Positions 17,042 to 24,858 of a stretch of DNA of 34,304 nucleotides are shown here, piece by piece. The stretch's first letter is position 1. Every line of letters begins with the position of its first letter. Below the pieces are notes generated by a model. That model saw only the letters and a list, made by a program, of their open reading frames with translations, was not told the origin of the DNA and did not search any database. The translations under genes were made by a program, and so were the position numbers. This stretch comes from an uncultured Ruminococcus sp. (GTDB lineage: Bacteria; Bacillota; Clostridia; Oscillospirales; Acutalibacteraceae), in assembly GCA_902777275.1 (NCBI GenBank), contig CACYTI010000022.1, positions 1-34,304 of the forward strand. The letters run 5' to 3'.

Positions 17042-17066
17042 CAGGGCTTGTCCCTGTGCTATTATA
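17042..17066 (-). promoter_or_regulatory. Possible noc promoter -10 with a hairpin in the leader
   Basis: TATAAT on the minus strand (17061-17066) is followed by an inverted repeat CAGGG/CCCTG (17042-17056) just before the noc ribosome-binding site. No good -35 is visible. Confidence 0.35.
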
Positions 17067-17151
17067 ATATCACATAGAGCGTGCGGTTGTTGTCGGAATC
17101 CGTATGCGGATTAAATTTTGTTTTGTCTGTTTGTTGGATATGATGTCGAAT

Positions 17152-17865
17152 TTATAGCGGCTTTGATTTGATCCGTCCGTTGTTGCGGGGATATTTGTCG
17201 GGCGTCGGTCTTATTTTTTCTATCTCAACAAGCTTACGGGCTCCGCCGTCAAAGGGCAGCTCGAAGCTGTGGATTTTAATGAGCTTTCCGCCGAGAGTCT
17301 GAATTGCTTTCTTTGAGTTTTGGATCTCTTCATCGCCTCCGCCGCCTTTGAACGCAACGAACTTTCCCGATAATCTGACGAACGGCAGACAATACTCGCT
17401 CAGGATATTGAGTCGCGCCACTGCTCTTGAAACGCAGAGGTCAAAGCATTCGCGCATTTCTAAATCCTGTCCGTATTCCTCGGCTCTGCCCGCGATACAT
17501 CCGGCGGTAAGATCGAGTTTGTTTAATAGCTCGTTAATAAACAGGAAACGCTTTTTCAGGCTGTCGAGCAGTGTCAGCTCAATATCGGGGCGGACGATTT
17601 TGAGAACGATTCCCGGGAAGCCCGCTCCCGTGCCGACGTCGATCACCCTCGCGCTGTCGGGTAGATCTATCTTTGTAAGCAGGGAAAGGCTGTCGGCAAA
17701 ATGCTTTACTGCGACGCCCTGCGGATCGGTTATCGCGGTCAGGTTGATTTTTTCGTTCCACTCAACCAGCAGCCTGAAATATATATCAAACCTGTCAAGC
17801 TGTTCTTCGGTGAGCTTGATTTGCAGCGCTTTTGCCGCGTCGGTTAAGTAATCACGCATTTCCAT
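17152..17865 (-). CDS. rsmG: 16S rRNA (guanine-527-N7)-methyltransferase
   Basis: 237 residues from the ATG at 17865, chosen because AGAGG lies eight bases upstream; a longer frame starts at 17889. It methylates G527 of 16S rRNA with SAM. Landmarks: WNEKINLTAITDPQGVAVKHFADSLSL, the SAM-binding VIDVGTGAGFPGIVLKI, LLDSLKKRFLFINELL, the VSRAVARLNILSEYCLPF segment and FVAFKGGGGDEEI. The start overlaps the mnmG end by 14 bases, so the genes are co-transcribed and probably coupled. The gap to noc (17029-17151) holds an AATCCG/CGGATT hairpin (17097-17112). Confidence 0.95.
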   Translation of the reverse strand: MEMRDYLTDAAKALQIKLTEEQLDRFDIYFRLLVEWNEKINLTAITDPQGVAVKHFADSLSLLTKIDLPDSARVIDVGTGAGFPGIVLKIVRPDIELTLLDSLKKRFLFINELLNKLDLTAGCIAGRAEEYGQDLEMRECFDLCVSRAVARLNILSEYCLPFVRLSGKFVAFKGGGGDEEIQNSKKAIQTLGGKLIKIHSFELPFDGGARKLVEIEKIRPTPDKYPRNNGRIKSKPL

Positions 17866-19738
17866 CTGTTTGTCCTCTGTTCGCCGCAAGCCAAATCAGC
17901 AGAACGCTGACGTCCGCGGGAGATACACCCGAAATGCGTGACGCCTGCCCGATGTTGAGCGGCTTTATGTTGTTCAGCTTTTCCTGCGCCTCAAGCCGCA
18001 GTCCGCTGAGAGTTTTATAATCGAAGTTTGTGGGCAGCAGCTTCTTTTCAAGCTTCTTCATCTGCTCGACCTGTTTGAGCTGCTTTTGAATGTAGCCCTC
18101 GTATTTGATCTCGATTTCGACCTGTTCAAAAATGTTCGCCTCAAGCTCGGGTCTTGTGGGGTCGAACGGGCTGAGACATTCGTAGTTCAGCTGAGGTCTT
18201 TTGATCAGATCTATCAACCGAACGCCCGTGGTTATTTCGGATGTTTCACGTGAAACAAGCATTTTGTTTAAATCATCGGACGGAGAAATTGTCGTTGCTT
18301 TTAGCCGCTTTATTTCCTGTTTTTTAAGCTCCTGCTTTTTGAGAAATTTATGGTATCGTTCCTCACTTATCAAACCAAGCTCATGTCCGATAGGAGTCAG
18401 CCTCTCGTCGGCGTTGTCCTGACGGAGCACCAGACGGTATTCGCTGCGTGAGGTCATCATGCGGTAAGGCTCGTTGGCACCCTTTGTTACGAGGTCGTCG
18501 ATCAGAGTGCCGATGTATGAGTTAGCGCGTGTGAGCACAAACGGCTCTCTGCCGAGAACCTTTAACGCCGCATTGACGCCCGCGACAAAGCCCTGAGCTG
18601 CCGCTTCCTCATAACCTGAGCTTCCGTTGAACTGACCGGCGCCGTACAAGCCTTCAAGAGTTTTGAATTCAAGCGTAGCACTCATGGCAGTCGGGTCAAC
18701 GCAGTCGTATTCAATGGCGTAAGCGGGGCGCATAATGACGCATTTTTCAAGTCCTTTTATCGTGCGGTAAAATTTTAACTGAATCTCCTCGGGAAGCGAG
18801 CTGCTCATGCCCTGCATATACATTTCCTCGGTGTTCTCGCCGCACGGCTCGATAAACAACTGGTGCCTCGGCTTGTCGGCAAAGCGCATCACCTTGTCCT
18901 CAAAGCTCGGACAATACCTCGGACCGACGCCTTCGATTCTTCCTGCATACAGAGGAGAGCGGTGGATGTTTTCAAGAATGACCTGCTTCGTGCGGTCGTT
19001 TGTCCAGCTTATGTGGCAGTCAACCTTGTTGTCGCCGAGGCTTTCTGTTTCGTAGGAAAACGGCTGCGGCGGCACATCGCCCTTCTGAACCTCCAAATCG
19101 GTGAAGTCTATTGAGCGGCGGAGTATGCGCGCCGGCGTTCCGGTCTTGAATCTGCGCAAGGGCAGACCGAGCTTCTTTAACGAGATAGCAAGCTTTGTGG
19201 CAGGGAACATCCCGTCGGGCCCGCTTTCGTAGCTGACCTCGCCGACGTATATTTTTCCGCCGAGAAAGGTTCCGGTCGCAATTATAACAGCTCTGCAAAA
19301 ATACTGCGCCAGCATTTGAGTCGTTATCAAATAGCCGCCATCCTGTTTTATAATGTCGGTAATCTCAGCCTGACGCAGCTCTAAGTTTTCCTGAAGCTCT
19401 AACTTGTGCTTCATAACCTCCGAGTAACGCCTGCGGTCGATTTGGGCGCGCAGAGAATGAACCGCAGGTCCCTTTCCTCTGTTGAGCATTCTTGACTGCA
19501 AAAAGCACTCGTCCGCAGTTTTTCCCATTTCGCCGCCGAGCGCGTCAAGCTCGCGGACAAGGTGGCCTTTGGCGGTGCCGCCTATTGAGGGGTTGCACGG
19601 ACAGTTTCCGACGGCGTCCATATTAATTGTAAAAATTGCGGTGCGACAGCCGAGCCGCGCGGAGGCAAGAGCCGCCTCAATGCCCGCGTGACCCGCGCCG
19701 ATCACCGCAACGTCATATTCACCTGCAAAGTATGTCAT
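17852..19738 (-). CDS. mnmG: tRNA uridine 5-carboxymethylaminomethyl modification enzyme MnmG (GidA)
   Basis: 628 residues, full length. It is the FAD-binding partner of MnmE that makes cmnm5U34 in tRNA wobble positions. Landmarks: the dinucleotide-binding motif VAVIGAGHAGIEAALASARLG at 10-30, NPSIGGTAKGHLVRELDALGG, the RGPAV-like GKGPAVHSLRAQ, the FRTKTGTP-type RFKTGTPARI, CPSFEDKV, and GLYGAGQFNGSSGYEEAAAQG. The C-terminal MnmE-binding helical domain ends with ASRISGVSPADVSVLLIWL. A perfect parS site is embedded in the coding sequence at 18242-18257 without disrupting the frame. mnmE is immediately upstream. Confidence 0.97.
   Translation of the reverse strand: MTYFAGEYDVAVIGAGHAGIEAALASARLGCRTAIFTINMDAVGNCPCNPSIGGTAKGHLVRELDALGGEMGKTADECFLQSRMLNRGKGPAVHSLRAQIDRRRYSEVMKHKLELQENLELRQAEITDIIKQDGGYLITTQMLAQYFCRAVIIATGTFLGGKIYVGEVSYESGPDGMFPATKLAISLKKLGLPLRRFKTGTPARILRRSIDFTDLEVQKGDVPPQPFSYETESLGDNKVDCHISWTNDRTKQVILENIHRSPLYAGRIEGVGPRYCPSFEDKVMRFADKPRHQLFIEPCGENTEEMYMQGMSSSLPEEIQLKFYRTIKGLEKCVIMRPAYAIEYDCVDPTAMSATLEFKTLEGLYGAGQFNGSSGYEEAAAQGFVAGVNAALKVLGREPFVLTRANSYIGTLIDDLVTKGANEPYRMMTSRSEYRLVLRQDNADERLTPIGHELGLISEERYHKFLKKQELKKQEIKRLKATTISPSDDLNKMLVSRETSEITTGVRLIDLIKRPQLNYECLSPFDPTRPELEANIFEQVEIEIKYEGYIQKQLKQVEQMKKLEKKLLPTNFDYKTLSGLRLEAQEKLNNIKPLNIGQASRISGVSPADVSVLLIWLAANRGQTDGNA
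18242..18257. other. parS site 3, inside mnmG
   Basis: A third perfect TGTTTCACGTGAAACA, about 2.2 kb from the intergenic pair. Here it encodes the VSRET of LVSRETSEI. Confidence 0.95.
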
Positions 19739-19778
19739 AAAAATCTTTCCTTATGCAAAGTTGTAAATTTGTATTGAT

Positions 19779-21149
19779 TTATTTTCCGACGCAGAAGTTG
19801 TGGAATACCCTGTCGATTATTTCCTCGCTCGCGCTTTCGCCCGTCATTTCGAGCAGAGCGGAAATTGCTTCCTCAAGCGTCACTGTCACCGCGTCGAAGG
19901 TGAGTCCCGCCTCGGTGGCTTCCGCCGCTTCCTTAACGGAATTCAAAGCGGTAAGGGCGTTAAGCCTTTGCCGTTCGTTTGAGAGGATACCCTCGCTGGG
20001 ATTAAGGCGGTCTGTTCCTGCAATAACAGACACGGCGCGGATAAGCTCGTCCTTGCCCTCTCCCGTAGCGGCTGATATATATATGATGTTGTCTATATAG
20101 GATTTTATTTTCTCTACATCTAATTTGTTAGGCAAATCGGTTTTATTGATAACTGCGATAGCAGGAACGTTTTCGGCTGCTTTCAAAAGTTCAAAATCGT
20201 ATTCCTCAAGCACGCTGCTGTTGTCGAAAACCGCAAGCAGCAGAGAGCATTGTTCAAGGCGTTTTTTCGCGCGGTCAACGCCGATTTTCTCAACCGCGTC
20301 ATCCGTGCTGCGAAGACCCGCAGTGTCGCTCAGCCTGAGTATAACATCGCCCGCAACGATGGTGTCTTCCACAATGTCGCGCGTAGTGCCGGGGATATCG
20401 GTTACAATGCTCTTCTCGTAACCGGAGAGAAGGTTCATTAAGGTGCTTTTGCCGACGTTTGGTTTGCCGGCGATAACCGTGTCAATGCCCTGCTTCACTG
20501 CCTGTCCGCTGTCATAGGTGGAAAGCAGATTTTCAAGGTCGGATCCGGCCTTGCGGCAGACTTCCAAAATCATCTCTTCGCTTACCTCGGCGATATCCTC
20601 CTCGGGGTAATCAGCCCATGCGGAGAGGTGTGAGGCGAGCGTCAGCAGGTCGTCCTTGATCCCCGTTATACGCCTGCGGAGCGCTCCCTCCTTTACGGAC
20701 ATAGCTGCTCCGGCTGCCGCCTTGCTTTTCGCGCTTATGATATCTATTACCGCCTCGGCTTCCGTCAGATCAAGCTTGCCGTTGAGAAACGCTCGCTTAG
20801 TGAATTCACCCGCCTGCGCGGGAACCGCGCCCGCTTCGAGCACGGTGCGGAGAACCTGCTGTGTGATGTAAACTCCGCCGTGACATGAAAGCTCAACGAC
20901 ATTTTCTCCCGTGTAGCTGTGTGGCGCTCTGAACACGAGCGCTACAGCCTCGTCAAGCTCCTCGCCGCCGCTTATTATTTTTCCGAAAGCCGCAGTGTAT
21001 CCGCTCATATCGGAAAGCCTTCTGCCGTTTATATTTTTAAAGACGCGGTCGGCTGTTTCAATAGCCTCATCGCCCGAAATACGTATTACGCCGATCCCGC
21101 CCTCGCCCTGCGCAGTGCTGATCGCCGCTATGGTTCTGTTGTCCGTCAT
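19779..21149 (-). CDS. mnmE: tRNA modification GTPase MnmE (TrmE)
   Basis: 456 residues from the ATG at 21149, with GGAG eight bases upstream; an in-frame TTG two codons earlier is less likely. It works with MnmG on U34 of tRNA. The N-terminal formyl-tetrahydrofolate-binding domain has TIAAISTAQGEGGIGVIRISG. The helical domain surrounds a G domain at about 215-375: GKPNVGKSTLMN (G1), IPGTTRD (G2), DTAG (G3) and NKTD (G4). The C-terminus FCVGK carries the invariant catalytic Cys. A terminator-like hairpin lies just upstream. Confidence 0.97.
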   Translation of the reverse strand: MTDNRTIAAISTAQGEGGIGVIRISGDEAIETADRVFKNINGRRLSDMSGYTAAFGKIISGGEELDEAVALVFRAPHSYTGENVVELSCHGGVYITQQVLRTVLEAGAVPAQAGEFTKRAFLNGKLDLTEAEAVIDIISAKSKAAAGAAMSVKEGALRRRITGIKDDLLTLASHLSAWADYPEEDIAEVSEEMILEVCRKAGSDLENLLSTYDSGQAVKQGIDTVIAGKPNVGKSTLMNLLSGYEKSIVTDIPGTTRDIVEDTIVAGDVILRLSDTAGLRSTDDAVEKIGVDRAKKRLEQCSLLLAVFDNSSVLEEYDFELLKAAENVPAIAVINKTDLPNKLDVEKIKSYIDNIIYISAATGEGKDELIRAVSVIAGTDRLNPSEGILSNERQRLNALTALNSVKEAAEATEAGLTFDAVTVTLEEAISALLEMTGESASEEIIDRVFHNFCVGK

Positions 21150-21175
21150 GTGCAACGCTCCCGATATAATTTGTT

Positions 21176-21206
21176 AAAAAAGTGAGCCGCCTCAAAGAGG
21201 CAGCTC
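21176..21206 (-). terminator. Intrinsic terminator between jag and mnmE
   Basis: Ten-base arms (21184-21193, 21197-21206) with an AAA loop. On the minus strand the only mismatch becomes a G-U pair and the stem is followed by six T. On the plus strand it would be C/A, so the minus strand is the functional direction. It lies only seven bases past the jag stop. Confidence 0.7.
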
Positions 21207-21212
21207 AACTGA

Positions 21213-22007
21213 TTACTTATCTATTCTGCCGTAGAGACCTGTGGAGCCTCCCTCGTTAAGGGGAACTCTGTCAGGATTTGGAGCAGGATTTGTGCGGCGG
21301 TTGTTGCTATAGTAGCCGCCTCTTTTGCCGCCTCTGCGGTTGTTGTATCCGCCTCTGCGGTTATTCCTTGACTTGGGGTCGGGACCGATAACAACGTGTC
21401 GCGAGGTGTTCTCGCCCTCGCTCCACGAGGTGGCTCCGTTAACCTTTTGAACCGCCGTGTGAATGATTCTTCTCTCATAGGGATTCATTGGCTCAAGGCT
21501 TGTTTTCTTGCCCGTCTTAACAGCTTTAAAGGCGAGCTTTCTGCCGAGGATCTCAAGCGTCTTTTCGCGCTTATCTCTGTAGTTGCCGACGTTAACGGTA
21601 ACCTTAACATAGTTTTCGTTGTTGTGGTTTGCTACAAGGCTGCTGAGGTATTGCAGAGCGTCTAAGGTTTCGCCGCGTCTGCCTATTACAAAGCCCTCTT
21701 CCTCGCCGGAAAGATTGAACTCAAGAGAGTCTTCTTCCTCTTTTGTTTCAATTTCGATTTCGGAGAGTCCCATTTTGTCAAGAACGTTTCTGAGAAAGGT
21801 CTCGGTCTTGTTCACGGGCGCTTCAATAATTGTTACATATGCTCTGACCTTTGCAGGACGACCACCGAAAAGTCCGAATCTCTTTTTTTCCTCGCGCTGG
21901 ATAACTTCGAACTCATAATCGTCGGTATCGCTGATTCCGAGCTGAGCTTTCGCTCTTTCAAGGGCTTCCTCTACGTCGGAGCCCTCGCATATTGCTTCTC
22001 TGATCAT
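21213..22007 (-). CDS. jag: RNA-binding protein Jag/KhpB
   Basis: 264 residues. A KH-R3H RNA-binding protein encoded next to YidC in Firmicutes; in pneumococcus the homologue KhpB affects cell elongation. Domain order: Jag_N (about 1-52, IREAICEGSDVEEALERAKAQLG), a linker and acidic patch (about 60-95), a type II KH domain (about 100-150, EEEGFVIGRRGETLDALQYL) and R3H (about 155-215, MNPYERRIIHTAVQ). The C-terminal about 45 residues are an Arg/Gly/Asn/Tyr-rich disordered tail of RGG type (NNRRGGKRGGYYSNNRR), longer than in many Jag proteins. CAGGAG precedes the start. Confidence 0.94.
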   Translation of the reverse strand: MIREAICEGSDVEEALERAKAQLGISDTDDYEFEVIQREEKKRFGLFGGRPAKVRAYVTIIEAPVNKTETFLRNVLDKMGLSEIEIETKEEEDSLEFNLSGEEEGFVIGRRGETLDALQYLSSLVANHNNENYVKVTVNVGNYRDKREKTLEILGRKLAFKAVKTGKKTSLEPMNPYERRIIHTAVQKVNGATSWSEGENTSRHVVIGPDPKSRNNRRGGYNNRRGGKRGGYYSNNRRTNPAPNPDRVPLNEGGSTGLYGRIDK

Positions 22008-22047
22008 TGTAAACTCCTGTTATTTCACGTAAAAAAAATTCATAAAA

Positions 22048-23085
22048 TTATTTTTTCTTTTTATTCTTATTTTTGCTGCCGGATTTGCCGGAATTTTTAC
22101 CGGTCGCAGCAGTTTTGGGAAGCTCCGTCTGGGGAGTTCTTCTCGGTCTGTAAACGTAAGGGACCTGTGCCTCCTGTTGAAACAACAGCGCGGCGTGTCT
22201 TGCCTCGGAATTGGCTGTCATGTGTGCGGGACTGAACACCTTGCCGGTAATTACCGACTGACCCAAGCTTACAAGCGCTGACATGATCCAGTAGAACGAT
22301 ACGGCTGCCGGCACACTGTAGGCGATCCACGCCGAAAACAGCGGCAGAAGATAAATGACTACCTTCATACAGCCCTGCTGCTGCATAGCCTGATTCCGGC
22401 TGTTGATCTTCTGCATGATGTAGGAAGAACCGACATTGGAAAGGAAGCAGAAAACCGGGAACAGGAGATACCACGACCAGAATCCGAGCTGGCTGGGAAT
22501 GACAAGCAAATCTACGCCTCCGAAAATTGTGAAGCCGCTTGAAAATTCGTTGATCGCTCTGATTTCATCGCCTGTAAAAATGTTCTGAATATAGGTTGTG
22601 TTTTGAATCTCGGGAAAAATCCTGAGCAGCGAAACCTCCTGATAGGTCGCGTTGCCTACGGTGTGGGTGTAGCCCGGAATGGAGTTGGCGAAATCGAGCA
22701 CCTGTTTAACGCTGTCGCTGTTGATGTGGAGTGTGTTGGTAAGTGGATACGCAACTGCGTAGAAAACTCCTAAAAGAATGATCATCGGGACAATTGAAGT
22801 AAGACAACCGCCCGTCGGTTTGACGCCCTCTTTTTCATAGAGCTTGTTCATTTCTTCGTTGAGCTTCTGACGGTTGTTACCGTACTTTTCGCGCAGCTCT
22901 TTTTGCTTTTTCGCCATTCTGGCGCTGCCCGCCATTGATTTCTGCTGTTTAAGGGTGAATGGGAACAAAGCTGCTCTGACAATTATCGTGAAGACGATGA
23001 TAGCAATTCCGAAATTTTTGAAAACGTAGAATGCTCCCCAAAGCACAAAACCGAGCAGCCATCCGATGGATGAAAAAATTTGCAT
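22048..23085 (-). CDS. yidC: Membrane protein insertase YidC
   Basis: 345 residues. It inserts and folds membrane proteins. Short clostridial form without the large periplasmic domain of Gram-negative YidC. Membrane segments: an N-terminal one (about 5-38), then the conserved positively charged coiled hairpin (MAKKQKELREKYGNNRQKLNEE), then GGCLTSIVPMIILLGVFYAVAYPL and at least three more (about 205-285). The conserved Arg of the hydrophilic groove is in TIIVRAALFPFTLKQQKS. There is no lipobox. The extreme C-terminus is a Lys/Asn tail (KNKNKKKK) that could contact the ribosome. GAGG precedes the ATG. Confidence 0.95.
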   Translation of the reverse strand: MQIFSSIGWLLGFVLWGAFYVFKNFGIAIIVFTIIVRAALFPFTLKQQKSMAGSARMAKKQKELREKYGNNRQKLNEEMNKLYEKEGVKPTGGCLTSIVPMIILLGVFYAVAYPLTNTLHINSDSVKQVLDFANSIPGYTHTVGNATYQEVSLLRIFPEIQNTTYIQNIFTGDEIRAINEFSSGFTIFGGVDLLVIPSQLGFWSWYLLFPVFCFLSNVGSSYIMQKINSRNQAMQQQGCMKVVIYLLPLFSAWIAYSVPAAVSFYWIMSALVSLGQSVITGKVFSPAHMTANSEARHAALLFQQEAQVPYVYRPRRTPQTELPKTAATGKNSGKSGSKNKNKKKK

Positions 23086-23136
23086 AATTTAACCTCTTAT
23101 TTTTTACTTTAGGCGGGCAAAAGCCCACCGGCGCTA

Positions 23137-23370
23137 TTAAATCCGTTTTTTGGGGATTTTTTCAGGGACGGGATCGTATCCGCCCTTTGAAAACGGATTG
23201 CAGCGCAAAATGCGCCAAATAGTAAGAGCCGAACCCTTGAGCGCGCCGAACCGCTCAATCGCCTCAAGCCCGTACTGCGAGCAGGTGGGGGTGTATTTGC
23301 AATGTGGGGCGGTGTGCGGGGAAACGGCAGCCCTGTAGAATTTAATTAACGCAAGAAGTACCTTTTTCAT
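23137..23370 (-). CDS. yidD: Membrane protein insertion efficiency factor YidD
   Basis: 77 residues from the ATG at 23370, with GGAG upstream; a frame start at 23379 is too close to that site. Small family DUF37/YidD, with [18 protein letters not shown] and the signature [19 protein letters not shown], then [24 protein letters not shown]. The amphipathic N-terminal helix is expected to lie on the inner membrane face. The gene overlaps the 3' end of rnpA by about 29 bases, as in the conserved rpmH-rnpA-yidD-yidC order. Confidence 0.95.
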   Translation of the reverse strand: MKKVLLALIKFYRAAVSPHTAPHCKYTPTCSQYGLEAIERFGALKGSALTIWRILRCNPFSKGGYDPVPEKIPKKRI

Positions 23371-23725
23371 TTTTGACATCTCCGTCGCTTTGAGACAAAA
23401 TCCCCAAGGTTTTAAGATGCTGCCTCATAGCTTTATAAACAACCTGCGATTTGACGTAGGGCGTTTTGCCCCTCGCCACAAAAATAATGATGTAACCGGG
23501 CTTGAGCTGTTCGAAGAGTTGGTAGTAAGAAGCCCTGATGACGCGCCGGGCGCGCGAACGCTTAACGGCGTTGCCAACCTTTTTTCCCGTTGTAATACCG
23601 TATCGCAGTGTGTTGTTCTTTGATTTTAAAACATACGTAACCAGCACAGGACTGACGCAGGACCTTCCACGGCGGTACGCCATTGAAAATTCTCTGTTTT
23701 CCTTGACTGTTGTGTACTTGCTCAT
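23342..23725 (-). CDS. rnpA: Ribonuclease P protein component
   Basis: 127 residues. The protein subunit of RNase P, which matures tRNA 5' ends. Landmarks: [57 protein letters not shown] (the RNR motif region) and [14 protein letters not shown] nine bases upstream supports the start. It follows rpmH but is separated from it by a terminator. The 23726-23798 gap contains two ACCGGT palindromes (23761-23766, 23781-23786) and no clear promoter, so rnpA may rely on readthrough. Confidence 0.95.
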   Translation of the reverse strand: MSKYTTVKENREFSMAYRRGRSCVSPVLVTYVLKSKNNTLRYGITTGKKVGNAVKRSRARRVIRASYYQLFEQLKPGYIIIFVARGKTPYVKSQVVYKAMRQHLKTLGILSQSDGDVKNEKGTSCVN

Positions 23726-23799
23726 TAATTAAATCTCCGGGTTTGGCACGGCAAAAATGCACCGGTCACAAAAATTACTAACCGGTACCGGATTAACTG

Positions 23800-23831
23800 A
23801 AAAAAAGACCACGTGCGCGGTGGCCTTTTTT
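23800..23831 (-). terminator. Intrinsic terminator between rpmH and rnpA
   Basis: Arms at 23801-23812 and 23820-23831, ending in a long T-run. The single imperfect position is G-U on the minus strand and C/A on the plus strand, pointing to the rpmH transcript. It probably tunes rpmH against rnpA expression. Confidence 0.65.
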
Positions 23832-23877
23832 ACCGAATGACCGATTGAAAAACAAGCGGCGATCCGGCATCAGTAAA

Positions 23878-24012
23878 TCAGTAAGATAATCTTTTTCTGC
23901 CCTTTGCTCTTCTTCTGGCCAAAACTTTTCTACCGTTAGAGGTAGACATTCTTTTTCTGAAGCCGTGTTCTTTTTTTCTGTGCAGCTTCTTTGGCTGATA
24001 TGTTCTCAACAT
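23878..24012 (-). CDS. rpmH: Ribosomal protein bL34
   Basis: 44 residues, the usual bL34 length. The sequence starts [20 protein letters not shown] and continues [20 protein letters not shown], ending RLSY, which is diagnostic. A GGGAGG ribosome-binding site lies nine bases upstream. A consensus-like promoter (24054-24082) drives it. It is the first gene of the minus-strand origin-region block. In most bacteria dnaA lies on its other side; here a QueT-type gene does. Confidence 0.97.
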   Translation of the reverse strand: MLRTYQPKKLHRKKEHGFRKRMSTSNGRKVLARRRAKGRKRLSY

Positions 24013-24053
24013 CAGTGAAAACCTCCCTTCAAAATATAACCTTGCAATATAGC

Positions 24054-24082
24054 ATTATATCTTAATTTTCCCCATTAGTCAA
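24054..24082 (-). promoter_or_regulatory. Promoter of rpmH and the downstream block
   Basis: Minus-strand TTGACT (24077-24082), a 17-bp spacer and TATAAT (24054-24059). Confidence 0.75.
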
Positions 24083-24140
24083 GCCTTTTTTGCGTTGGGG
24101 AATTATAATTTTGTGTTAAAATTTCAAACTGAGTTTATTA

Positions 24141-24674
24141 TTACTCCTGCCAATTTCTGTTCAGACCTCTTTTTTCGATGAGCGCTGCAAGCGGAAGACC
24201 GAGCAAGAACAGAACTCCGAGCTCGCCCAGGGCAACGCAGCTGCCCTGAAACAAAAAGTCAGGCAGGCTGAAACTGAATTTGTTTACAAAGAAGAAGTCG
24301 ATCTCAAAGCCGACAAAAACTCCGTTTGCTAAAGCGGGCATGAGCGCGGAGAGGATCGGCAGCTTAAAAAACCGCACATTGCGCAGCGCGTACATCAGGA
24401 TCGCCGCCGTAAAGCTTGCGAGCGTGCCGAATATCAAATCAACGGGACCGAGCGACGGCAGCGAGCTGAGATTTGCGACAAAGCACCCGACAGTAAGACC
24501 CGGTATCGCCGCGCGCGTGAAGATGGCAAGAACGGTGAGAACCTCTGAAACGCGGAACTGAATCGCAAGCGAAGCGGTGCCGGGCAAAAGAATGTTCTGC
24601 AAAACCGTCAGCACGGCGTAAAGCGCCGCGATCACAGCTGCCTGCGCAAAAAATAAAACACTTTGTTTTTTCAT
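24141..24674 (-). CDS. queT: QueT-family ECF transporter substrate-binding (S) component
   Basis: 177 residues with about six hydrophobic segments. The family signature is clear: LAIQFRVSEVLTVLAIFTRAAIPGLTVGCFVANL followed by LIFGTLASFTAAIL. QueT proteins are S components thought to import queuosine precursors (preQ0/preQ1 or queuine) with a shared ECF energy module, which is not encoded nearby. The 24675-24858 upstream stretch shows no recognisable preQ1 aptamer. No clear terminator lies between this gene and the rpmH promoter. Substrate is inferred from the family. Confidence 0.8.
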   Translation of the reverse strand: MKKQSVLFFAQAAVIAALYAVLTVLQNILLPGTASLAIQFRVSEVLTVLAIFTRAAIPGLTVGCFVANLSSLPSLGPVDLIFGTLASFTAAILMYALRNVRFFKLPILSALMPALANGVFVGFEIDFFFVNKFSFSLPDFLFQGSCVALGELGVLFLLGLPLAALIEKRGLNRNWQE

Positions 24675-24791
24675 TTGCTATTCTCCGTTCGGAAAGATGT
24701 ATAAGAAAGATGTAAATAAAAAATATATACAATTAGAAACCGGAATTTAGGCGATTGAGTGTATTGTATCATATAAAATTTAAAAATGCAA

Positions 24792-24820
24792 TTGACGTTC
24801 GCGAAAAAATACAGTATTAT
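24792..24820 (+). promoter_or_regulatory. Promoter of the transglutaminase-like gene
   Basis: TTGACG (24792-24797), 17-bp spacer, TATTAT (24815-24820). Confidence 0.6.
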
Positions 24821-24858
24821 ATATAAGATAATTAAGCGTATGCTTACAGGGTGATTGT

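Noticed and set aside
24675-24858. preQ1 riboswitch upstream of queT
   Set aside because: I looked for the aptamer's conserved stem and A-rich tail on the minus strand and found neither.
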